The notes under the pieces were generated by a model that had not been told where the DNA came from, searched no databases, and saw only the letters and a list, made by a program, of their open reading frames with translations. This document shows positions 1 through 6,036 of a stretch of DNA of 6,430 nt, piece after piece. Positions within the stretch are counted from its first letter, which is position 1. Each line of letters opens with the position of its first letter. The DNA comes from SZUA-448 sp964602475 (GTDB taxonomy: Bacteria; Bacillota; Clostridia; Lachnospirales; Lachnospiraceae), in contig CAZRRN010000087.1 in assembly GCA_964602475.1 (NCBI GenBank), positions 1 through 6,430 of the forward strand. Reading direction: 5' to 3'. The position numbers and the translations under genes were made by a program.

Positions 1-57
1 GAAATCTACCTATTTAATTCCTACAGTAAATTTACGCTATCCGAAAAAACGAGATAC

Positions 58-86
58 TTGTATTATTTGAAAAATTCATTTATAAT
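58..86 (+). promoter_or_regulatory. Probable sigma-A promoter for the phosphofructokinase gene
   Basis: A perfect -10 hexamer TATAAT lies at 81-86. Exactly 17 bp upstream, at 58-63, is TTGTAT, which matches the first three bases (TTG) of the TTGACA -35 consensus. An A-rich stretch at 44-49 lies upstream and could act as an UP-like element. The predicted start of transcription is near 92-94, giving a leader of about 43 nt before the ATG at 136. The -10 is convincing and the -35 is weak, so an activator or the flanking inverted repeat may matter. Confidence 0.6.
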
Positions 87-88
87 GG

Positions 89-104
89 CAACGTAGAAAC
101 GTTG
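89..104. promoter_or_regulatory. Perfect 6-bp inverted repeat over the predicted transcription start (possible operator)
   Basis: CAACGT (89-94) and ACGTTG (99-104) are perfect inverted repeats separated by AGAA. The repeat starts 2 bp after the -10 box and covers the expected transcription start, a position where a bound repressor would block RNA polymerase. An RNA starting at 92-94 would lack most of the left arm, so it is more likely read as DNA than as an RNA hairpin. The stretch 85-100 also matches 10 of 13 fixed positions of the CcpA cre consensus (WTGNNARCGNWWWCAW), but its right half is poor. The regulator is unknown. Confidence 0.4.
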
Positions 105-123
105 TGCGTGCAGACGGCACGCA
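105..123 (+). promoter_or_regulatory. 7-bp stem-loop in the 5' leader of the phosphofructokinase gene
   Basis: TGCGTGC (105-111) pairs perfectly with GCACGCA (117-123) around the loop AGACG. The hairpin abuts the 89-104 inverted repeat with no gap and ends 3 nt before the AGGAG ribosome binding site (127-131). It does not cover the binding site and no T-run follows, so it is not an obvious terminator or a sequestering switch. It could stabilise the 5' end of the message or tune translation. The pairing is seen directly; the function is inferred. Confidence 0.45.
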
Positions 124-135
124 GATAGGAGAATA

Positions 136-1383
136 ATGAATAATTGTATTATTGCACAGTCCGGCGGTCCGACCGCAGCGATTAATGCCAGCCTTGCCGG
201 AGTGATTTCAAAAGCCTTGGAGACAAAGAAAATTGATCGGGTATATGGTGCCATGAACGGGATACAGGGTGTGCTGAATGATCATCTGATTGTTCTTGAT
301 GACATCTTTGGACAGGATGAGCGGATGATTGAAAAGCTCAAGTACACGCCCTCTATGTTTCTCGGTTCCTGCCGCTACAAGCTGGCGGATTATCGGAAAG
401 ATCCGTCAGATTATGACCGGATCTGTGAGATATTTAAAAAATATGATATCAGATATTTCTTCTATATCGGTGGGAATGATTCGATGGACACAGTGGCGAA
501 GCTGTCCGTGTACACGAAGGAAAAGGGACTTGATGTGAAGGTATTCGGATGCCCGAAGACCATTGATAATGATCTGACCTGCACCGATCATACGCCCGGA
601 TTTGGCTCCGCAGCCAAATACATTGCGACCACGATTCTTGAGATTGCACATGATACTTCTATTTATGATATGCCGACGGTTGTGATTGTCGAGATCATGG
701 GAAGAAATGCCGGATGGCTGACAGCGGCTGCGTCTCTGGCACGGAACGATTATAACACCGCTCCGCAGCTGATTTATCTTCCGGAGCGTGCATTTTCAAC
801 TGAGAACTTCGTGAGTGATGTGCGCAGAGAGCTTGCAAAACGCCAGCATGTTATCATTGCGGTATCGGAAGGAATTAAGGATGCGTCCGGAAAGTACATT
901 TCCGCGCAAAGCACCAAGACAGATAAATTCGGACACGTCATGTTAAGCGGAACAGGAAAGGTTCTGGAGGAGATCGTAAAAAGCCAGGTGGGCTGCAAGG
1001 TACGGAGCATAGAACTTACGGTACTGCAAAGAGCAGCGGATCACATTGCCTCTTTGACCGATATCAATGAATCCTTTACACTTGGCAGCACCGCGGTCGA
1101 TTTTGCACTTGAGGGAGAGACCGGGAAAATGGTGACCTGCGTTCGTACCTGTGATAAGCCATATAAGGTGATTTATGATTGTGCCTCCATCGACAGAATT
1201 GCGAACTATGAGAAAACGGTACCGGAGGAGTGGATTAATGAAGCCGGAAATGATGTTGTCGGCGGAATGGAAGCTTATCTGCGCCCGTTGATTCAGGGAG
1301 AGGTTCCCCTGATGTATTATAAGGGTCTGCCGGATTATATGAGTTTCGAACGCATTTACCGTGATAATACATCGGAACAGTAA
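136..1383 (+). CDS. pfp: 6-phosphofructokinase, pyrophosphate-dependent type
   Basis: This 415-residue cytoplasmic glycolytic enzyme is predicted to phosphorylate fructose 6-phosphate to fructose 1,6-bisphosphate, using PPi in a reversible reaction. The N-terminus has the phosphate-donor glycine loop (SGGPTAAINAS, 9-19). GGNDS (112-116) carries Asp115 at the position that is Gly104 in E. coli ATP-PFK, and PKTIDND (140-146) has Lys141 for the ATP-type Gly. Both changes are the established marks of PPi use. Asp144 is the expected catalytic base; MGRNAGW (188-194) and SEG (244-246) bind sugar phosphate. Length exceeds the roughly 320 residues of ATP enzymes, as usual for this group. AGGAG at 127-131 supports the ATG at 136, although the 4-nt spacing is short. 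Unusual: Asn114 replaces the Mg-binding Asp of GGDDS, which I believe is a recurring clostridial variant. Donor specificity is inferred from motifs only. It is followed after 60 bp by the SAH deaminase-like gene, with no evident terminator between. Confidence 0.93.
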   Translation: MNNCIIAQSGGPTAAINASLAGVISKALETKKIDRVYGAMNGIQGVLNDHLIVLDDIFGQDERMIEKLKYTPSMFLGSCRYKLADYRKDPSDYDRICEIFKKYDIRYFFYIGGNDSMDTVAKLSVYTKEKGLDVKVFGCPKTIDNDLTCTDHTPGFGSAAKYIATTILEIAHDTSIYDMPTVVIVEIMGRNAGWLTAAASLARNDYNTAPQLIYLPERAFSTENFVSDVRRELAKRQHVIIAVSEGIKDASGKYISAQSTKTDKFGHVMLSGTGKVLEEIVKSQVGCKVRSIELTVLQRAADHIASLTDINESFTLGSTAVDFALEGETGKMVTCVRTCDKPYKVIYDCASIDRIANYEKTVPEEWINEAGNDVVGGMEAYLRPLIQGEVPLMYYKGLPDYMSFERIYRDNTSEQ

Positions 1384-1443
1384 TTGGCTGTGGAGACTCT
1401 TTAATTAAACGAAAGCTGTTCTGGAAGAGAAGGTGAGAGAATT

Positions 1444-2721
1444 ATGGGTATTCTGCTGAAACAAATACGCTGTGCCGGGGGATTGACGGGGATTCATGAT
1501 ATTTATGTCCATGGTAACAAGATTGCCGGGATTGATGAGGTTCCGGAGGGCTTTACCCTGACAGATACCGTTCAGGGGGCAAACCGCCTTCTGATACCGG
1601 GGCTGATCAACTGCCATACGCACACCTATATGTCACTGTTTCGCAACGCGGCAGATGACCTTTCGTTTTACGACTGGCTGTTCAAATATATTGATCCTCT
1701 TGAAGGCAGGATGCTTCCTGAGGATGCCTACTGGGGCACGATGCTTTCTATTGTAGAGATGATTAAAAGCGGAACGACCTGCTTCTGCGATATGCATATG
1801 CATCCCGAACAGACAGTTCGTGCTGTGGACGTTTCCGGAATTCGGGCGGTCATTACCCGGGGACTGGTCGGAGAAGACCGTATGGACGAGGGCGGTATTA
1901 GAAGAATCCGTGAAGCAAAGGAAGAAATTGCACACTGGAAGGGTCATCAGCGAATGACCTTCCGTCTGGCACCGCATGCACCGTATACCTGTGGCGAAGA
2001 TTATCTGCGGTATATCAAGGAAGAAGCGGAACGTCTCGGAATCGGGCTGAACATTCATCTGTCTGAAAGCCGGAAGGAATTCGATGATATGATGGCCGGA
2101 CGAGGCTGTACGCCGGTAAAATACCTTGATACGCTGGGACTTCTGAAGCCATCGACATTAGCGGCACACTGTGTTTATCTGACCGAGAGTGATATCGGTA
2201 TTCTGGCAGAACGCAAGGTCAGTGTTGCAATCAATCCGGCAAGCAATATGAAGCTTGGCAACGGATTTGCACAGGTACCGCGTTTGCTGGAGCGCGGGGT
2301 GAATCTCTGTCTTGGTACCGATGGTGCGGCGAGCAACAATTCACTCAATCTGTTTCACGAGATGAATCTGGCTGCACTGGTGTACAAGGGAGTAAGTCTG
2401 GACGCACAGGCAGTCACAGCGGCAGATGTATTAAGCTTTGCGACTGGAAATGCAGCTAAAGCACTTGGCTTTGAGGGAGTGCTCGGAGAACTGAAGGTTG
2501 GCTGTAAGGCAGATCTGACCGTTCTGAATATGAACAATGAACATTTTGCTCCGATGAATCATCCGGAAGCAGCACTTGCTTATTCCGCAAACGGTTCTGA
2601 AGTGGACACGGTCATTGTTGACGGACGGATCATGATGGAAAAGCGCAGGCTGAAGACAATTGATGAGGAACATGTATATTATGCAGTAAACAGGACAGCA
2701 AAAAGGCTGGGTCTGCAATAG
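1444..2721 (+). CDS. mtaD: S-adenosylhomocysteine / 5'-methylthioadenosine deaminase (amidohydrolase family)
   Basis: This 425-residue cytoplasmic metal-dependent hydrolase should deaminate the adenine ring of SAH, methylthioadenosine, 5'-deoxyadenosine or adenosine, giving the inosyl product and ammonia. The amidohydrolase layout is complete: a small beta domain (1-50), metal ligands His58 and His60 in NCHTHT, His178 in APHAPY, His205 and Glu208 in HLSES, His242 in AAHCVY, and Asp293 in GTDGAASNNS, then the C-terminal beta domain (350-400) with the usual KADLTVLN. The GTDGAASNNSLNLF block (291-304) and Arg139 in RGLVG are those I recall from Thermotoga maritima TM0936, a characterised SAH/MTA deaminase whose equivalent Arg binds the homocysteine carboxylate. 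AAGGTGAG (1430-1437) sits 6 nt before the ATG. The next gene starts 9 bp downstream and is an SAH hydrolase homologue, which favours SAH as a substrate. Other TRZ/ATZ-type deaminations remain possible. Confidence 0.87.
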   Translation: MGILLKQIRCAGGLTGIHDIYVHGNKIAGIDEVPEGFTLTDTVQGANRLLIPGLINCHTHTYMSLFRNAADDLSFYDWLFKYIDPLEGRMLPEDAYWGTMLSIVEMIKSGTTCFCDMHMHPEQTVRAVDVSGIRAVITRGLVGEDRMDEGGIRRIREAKEEIAHWKGHQRMTFRLAPHAPYTCGEDYLRYIKEEAERLGIGLNIHLSESRKEFDDMMAGRGCTPVKYLDTLGLLKPSTLAAHCVYLTESDIGILAERKVSVAINPASNMKLGNGFAQVPRLLERGVNLCLGTDGAASNNSLNLFHEMNLAALVYKGVSLDAQAVTAADVLSFATGNAAKALGFEGVLGELKVGCKADLTVLNMNNEHFAPMNHPEAALAYSANGSEVDTVIVDGRIMMEKRRLKTIDEEHVYYAVNRTAKRLGLQ

Positions 2722-2725
2722 GGAG
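2721..2725 (+). promoter_or_regulatory. Ribosome binding site overlapping the upstream stop codon
   Basis: GGGAG begins on the last base of the TAG stop codon (2719-2721) of the deaminase gene and lies 5 nt before the ATG at 2731. This arrangement suggests translational coupling, so that deaminase and hydrolase are made together from one message. Confidence 0.7.
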
Positions 2726-2730
2726 AATAT

Positions 2731-3981
2731 ATGGCAAGTGAAATAAGAGATATTATGCTGGCGGAGTCCGGAGAACATAAGATTGAATGGGTGAAACGAA
2801 ACTGCCCGCTTCTTCGGAATCTTGAAACAGAGTTCGCCAAGACGCGTCCTTTTGAAGGACTGAAGATTGCTTTGTCGGTGCACCTTGAAGCAAAGACCGC
2901 TTACCTCTGCAAGGTATTTGCAGCAGGCGGAGCGCAGATGTTTATAACCGGAAGCAATCCGCTTTCCACACAGGATGATGTGGCAGCAGCACTGGTAGCG
3001 GCTGGCCTTGAGGTTCATGCATGGTACGGCTGCACGGATGAGGAATATGAGTGGCACATTGATCATGTTCTAGAAAATGCCTGCAACATTATTATAGATG
3101 ACGGTGGGGATCTGGTTCACGCATTACATACACGTTTTCAGAAGAATCTATCTGCGGTAATCGGCGGCTGCGAAGAGACAACAACAGGAATTCTTCGCTT
3201 GAAAGCAATGAATCGTGCAGGAATACTGAAATTTCCGATGGTACTTGTCAATGATGCAGACTGCAAGCATTTATTTGATAACCGTTATGGAACAGGACAA
3301 TCGGTTTGGGATGGAATCAATCGTACCACAAATCTGATTGTTGCCGGAAAACAGGTGGTTGTAGCGGGCTATGGCTGGTGCGGAAAGGGTGTTGCAATGC
3401 GTGCCAAGGGATTTGGTGCACAGGTCATCGTGACAGAGGTTAACCCGGTACGTGCCATTGAAGCGGTCATGGATGGCTTTGAAGTTATGCCGATGAAGAA
3501 GGCAGTAGCAGTCGGAGATTTCTTTGTTACGGTTACCGGCTGTGACGCAGTAATAACAGAAGAAGATTTTATGGAAATGAAAGATGGCGCAATTCTATGC
3601 AACGCAGGACATTTTGATGTCGAAGTTGATGTAGCATGTCTGCGAAAGATTGCGGTTAAGAGTCAGGAAATGCGAAAAAATATCATGGGCTACCAGCTTG
3701 CGGACGGAAGATGGCTTTATGTACTTGCAGAAGGCCGTCTGGTCAATCTGGCAGCAGGAGACGGGCATCCGGCAGAGATTATGGACATGAGCTTTGCCAT
3801 ACAGGCTCTCAGTGCAAAATATCTTGCCGAACACGCGTCCGAGCTGAAACAGAAGCTGATTGCCGTACCAAAGGAAGTTGACGAAGAGGTTGCACGGCGT
3901 AAACTGAGTTACCTTGGAAAAGAAATCGATATACTGACTCCGGAGCAGGAAAAATACCTGTACGGTGAATCCGTAGATTAA
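2731..3981 (+). CDS. ahcY: Adenosylhomocysteinase-family hydrolase, archaeal/Thermotoga-like form with probable S-inosylhomocysteine specificity
   Basis: This NAD-dependent cytoplasmic enzyme splits a nucleosyl-homocysteine to nucleoside and homocysteine in the activated-methyl cycle. The core is intact over 416 residues: DDGGD (123-127, catalytic Asp124), EETTTG (148-153, Glu149), ND...K...DN (174-184, with Lys179, Asp183, Asn184), the Rossmann loop GYGWCGKG (213-220), AGHFD (292-296, His294) and GDGHP (343-347, His346). The purine-reading motif is altered: human His55-x-Thr57-x-Glu59 is here His51-x-Glu53-x-Lys55. A Lys in place of Glu/Gln suits the 6-oxo group of inosine rather than the amino group of adenine, as in the S-inosylhomocysteine hydrolase of Methanocaldococcus. 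Thr188 replaces the Cys195 of human enzyme. The C-terminus ends near TPEQEKYLYG and lacks the Lys/Tyr-containing KPDHYRY tail of long forms. Family identity is certain; substrate is inference, strengthened by the adjacent deaminase. Confidence 0.94.
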   Translation: MASEIRDIMLAESGEHKIEWVKRNCPLLRNLETEFAKTRPFEGLKIALSVHLEAKTAYLCKVFAAGGAQMFITGSNPLSTQDDVAAALVAAGLEVHAWYGCTDEEYEWHIDHVLENACNIIIDDGGDLVHALHTRFQKNLSAVIGGCEETTTGILRLKAMNRAGILKFPMVLVNDADCKHLFDNRYGTGQSVWDGINRTTNLIVAGKQVVVAGYGWCGKGVAMRAKGFGAQVIVTEVNPVRAIEAVMDGFEVMPMKKAVAVGDFFVTVTGCDAVITEEDFMEMKDGAILCNAGHFDVEVDVACLRKIAVKSQEMRKNIMGYQLADGRWLYVLAEGRLVNLAAGDGHPAEIMDMSFAIQALSAKYLAEHASELKQKLIAVPKEVDEEVARRKLSYLGKEIDILTPEQEKYLYGESVD

Positions 3982-4057
3982 CCGTGATTATAACGACAAC
4001 AATCCGAACGTGTGGATGTCATCAGCAGATTCGGAACGCATGCAGGCAGCAGAGCAT

Positions 4058-4076
4058 GGGTTACTTACAGTAACCC
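4058..4076. terminator. Hairpin between converging operons, possible weak bidirectional terminator
   Basis: GGGTTACT (4058-4065) pairs perfectly with AGTAACCC (4069-4076) around the 3-nt loop TAC. It lies 76 bp after the hydrolase stop and 4 bp after the end of the minus-strand pncC gene, where a shared terminator is expected. No strong T-run follows on either strand (GGAATTATTT on plus; ATGCTCTGC on minus), so intrinsic termination is doubtful. A weaker 6-bp inverted repeat, TCCGAA (4003-4008) and TTCGGA (4030-4035), lies just upstream. Nothing else is seen in 3982-4080. Confidence 0.4.
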
Positions 4077-4080
4077 GGAA

Positions 4081-4551
4081 TTATTTCAGTAACTGCAGCA
4101 GGGTGCGGATTGCAAATTGTACCGCTTCTTCTCTGACTTCGTTTCTTGACAGATTCGGGAAATATCCGGTAGCGGTTGTGACCGCACCTAGTATCGAAAA
4201 GCCGAAGCACACCGTGCCCGTCGGCTTTTCTTTTGTTCCTCCCGAGGGTCCGGCAAAGCCGGTGATGCCGACACCAATCTCGCAGCCGGCTTCCCGGGCT
4301 ACGCCTGCAGCCATCTGAAAAGCAACCTCTTCGCTGACGATGCCGTATTGTTCAATAACAGAACCGCTGACTCCCGCATATTTTATTTTGGCTTCTGCCG
4401 AATAGGTAATAAAGGAACAGCTGATAACACGGGATGCATCCGCAACATTGACAAGCCTGCCGCAGAGCAGCCCCCCGGTACAGGATTCTGCGCAGGAAAT
4501 GTGATAATTCTTCTGAATCAGTCTACTGACAAGTAGCTCCTCCGGTTTCAT
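4081..4551 (-). CDS. pncC: Nicotinamide-nucleotide amidohydrolase (stand-alone CinA C-terminal domain)
   Basis: PncC removes the amide of nicotinamide mononucleotide to give nicotinate mononucleotide and ammonia, recycling NMN into NAD synthesis in the cytoplasm. The 156 residues make a single CinA-C domain: AESCTGG (21-27, nucleophile most likely Ser23), FITYSAEAK (47-55, Tyr50 and Lys55 of the expected Ser/Tyr/Lys set), and the glycine-rich loop ITGFAGPSGGT (96-106) followed by KPTGTV (109-114). The length fits E. coli PncC (YgaD) rather than full CinA with its N-terminal COG1058 domain. A perfect AAGGAGG (plus-strand 4557-4563) lies 5 nt from the ATG, fixing the start. It is the last gene of the minus-strand cluster, 32 bp after the aldehyde dehydrogenase. 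The activity is well established for the family but untested here; some CinA-C domains have been linked to competence or DNA damage through older naming. Confidence 0.9.
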   Translation of the reverse strand: MKPEELLVSRLIQKNYHISCAESCTGGLLCGRLVNVADASRVISCSFITYSAEAKIKYAGVSGSVIEQYGIVSEEVAFQMAAGVAREAGCEIGVGITGFAGPSGGTKEKPTGTVCFGFSILGAVTTATGYFPNLSRNEVREEAVQFAIRTLLQLLK

Positions 4552-4583
4552 AAGAACCTCCTTATTACAATGAGATATTATGT

Positions 4584-5981
4584 TTATAGGATCTTTTTAA
4601 TTTTACTAATTTTACGATTGTTATATGGACGGTAACGTATTGAAAAATCAATTGCTGCAGCACGTTTCAGGATGCTTTTTCTGTGTGAAAATGTAAGAAA
4701 GCTTTCCTTTCCGTGATAAAGCCCCATCCCGCTCGTTCCGACACCGCCAAACGGAAGCTTAGGAACAGAGACATGCATTACAGCATCATTAATACAGCCG
4801 CCGCCAAAAGTAAATTCTTTCATGATTTTTTTCTGTGTCTGTTTGTTTGTGCTGAACAGATAGTGAGCCAGAGGCTTGTCCTTCGTTTTCAACAATGCAA
4901 GCAGCTCGTCAAGCTTTGAATAGGTCAGTACAGGGAGCAGAGGACCAAAGATTTCCTCCTGCATGACCGGACTCTCCCAGGTAACATCGGTAAGAATCGT
5001 CGGTTCAATCGTAAGACTTAGCTCATTACAGCCTCCGCCGTAAACAATGGTTTCATTCTGCATCAGATTCAAAATACGATGAAAGTGTTTGTCATTGATA
5101 ATATGCGGATACCTGTCAATGCAGACGGATCCGGGGATTGCAGACAGGTTGGGATAGTATTCCCTGACAGCGCCAATCATTGCGCTGATTAGTTCCTCTT
5201 TTACCTGTTCCTGCACATAAACATAATCCGGAGCAATACAGGTTTGTCCGGAGTTTAAGAATTTTCCATAAATAATCCTTTTTGCAGCAAATTTTATATT
5301 AGCAGTTTCATCTACAATCACAGGACTCTTACCGCCAAGCTCCAGACTGACCGGAGTCAGAAATCTGGAAGCGGATTCCATGACCAGACGCCCGACTGCG
5401 GCACTTCCGGTGAAGAAAATGTAATCAAAATGCTGTTCCAGCAGAAAACTGTTAGCTTCCCTACCGCCTTCCGCAACAAAGCAGTATTCGGGAGGAAAGC
5501 ATTCTGCAATAATCCTGCTCAGAAGATTTGAAGTGTGCGGTGAATAGGCGGAGGGCTTAATGATACAACAGTTTCCTGCAGCTATAGCAGCAATCAGCGG
5601 ACAAAACGTCAGGTTAATGGGATAGTTCCAGGGAGACATCACAAGAACGACACCAAAGGGCTCGGAGTAAATAAATCCCCGGGAAGGAAATGTGAAAAGG
5701 GGAGTTGCAACATGTTGTGGCTTTGCCCATTTTCTCAGGTGCTTCCTGATGTGGGAGAGCTCCTGGAAGACCATTCCGATTTCAGTAAAATAGCTTTCTT
5801 CCTTTGATTTACCAAGATCTGCATACAGAGCCTCGTATAGTTCATCTTCATGCTTGTGAAGGCTTTGTTTTAGGGAATCCAGGGTCTGCAATCTGTAATT
5901 AATATCAAGGGTTATATTGCTGCAGAAAAAGTCACGCTGGTGCTGAACCAGATCAGCAAACATAGAGGCATCGTTTTTCAT
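4584..5981 (-). CDS. NAD(P)-dependent aldehyde dehydrogenase, ALDH3-type
   Basis: The 465-residue enzyme oxidises an aldehyde to the acid using NAD(P). The catalytic set is complete: Asn119 in PWNYP (117-121), nucleotide-binding FTGS (190-193), the general base Glu214 in LELGGKSP (213-220), nucleophile Cys248 in NSGQTCIAPDY (243-253), EEIFGP (342-347), and the C-terminal PFGGVGTSGMG (410-420) with YHGKESFLTFSHRKS (422-436). The early Asn/Glu/Cys positions, the short length compared with the roughly 500 residues of ALDH1/2, and the YHGK-FxxFSH-K ending place it in the ALDH3 group (fatty or aromatic aldehydes, like Bacillus YwdH). AAAGGAG (plus-strand 5987-5993) is 5 nt from the ATG and selects this start over Met7. 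The C-terminal tail is basic (RKISKIKK) and could touch membranes, as tails of some fatty aldehyde dehydrogenases do. The substrate is unknown. The upstream gene ends 55 bp away and encodes a VTT membrane protein. Confidence 0.92.
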   Translation of the reverse strand: MKNDASMFADLVQHQRDFFCSNITLDINYRLQTLDSLKQSLHKHEDELYEALYADLGKSKEESYFTEIGMVFQELSHIRKHLRKWAKPQHVATPLFTFPSRGFIYSEPFGVVLVMSPWNYPINLTFCPLIAAIAAGNCCIIKPSAYSPHTSNLLSRIIAECFPPEYCFVAEGGREANSFLLEQHFDYIFFTGSAAVGRLVMESASRFLTPVSLELGGKSPVIVDETANIKFAAKRIIYGKFLNSGQTCIAPDYVYVQEQVKEELISAMIGAVREYYPNLSAIPGSVCIDRYPHIINDKHFHRILNLMQNETIVYGGGCNELSLTIEPTILTDVTWESPVMQEEIFGPLLPVLTYSKLDELLALLKTKDKPLAHYLFSTNKQTQKKIMKEFTFGGGCINDAVMHVSVPKLPFGGVGTSGMGLYHGKESFLTFSHRKSILKRAAAIDFSIRYRPYNNRKISKIKKIL

Positions 5982-6036
5982 GGAATCTCCTTTCTATAAC
6001 AGACAGGGATAGTAATTGACAGAGAAACAGAATTGT

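Noticed and set aside
67..86. TTGAAA at 67-72 as an alternative -35 box
   Set aside because: Only 8 bp separate it from TATAAT, far too short for a sigma-A promoter.
1384..1443. Internal promoter, terminator or SAM-type riboswitch between phosphofructokinase and deaminase genes
   Set aside because: TTGGCT at 1384-1389 has no -10 at proper spacing, there is no stable hairpin with a T-run, and 60 bp is too short for a SAM-I riboswitch.
1633..2058. 141-codon minus-strand open frame inside the deaminase gene
   Set aside because: It is fully antisense to conserved amidohydrolase motifs and shows no family features of its own.
2431..3066. 211-codon open frame on the minus strand across the deaminase/hydrolase junction
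   Set aside because: It is antisense to two well-supported genes, has no recognisable domain and a Cys/His/Arg-rich composition typical of a shadow frame.
4010..4318. 102-codon plus-strand open frame over the convergent region and pncC
   Set aside because: Most of it is the reverse complement of conserved pncC motifs, and I see no convincing ribosome binding site.
4081..4551. Truncated CinA that has lost its N-terminal domain
   Set aside because: A perfect AAGGAGG and correctly spaced ATG, plus the normal stand-alone PncC length, indicate a complete single-domain gene.
5982..6036. Minus-strand promoter directly ahead of the aldehyde dehydrogenase
   Set aside because: CTGTCA and TATAGA can be paired at 18 bp, but both hexamers are poor and transcription would start on top of the ribosome binding site.
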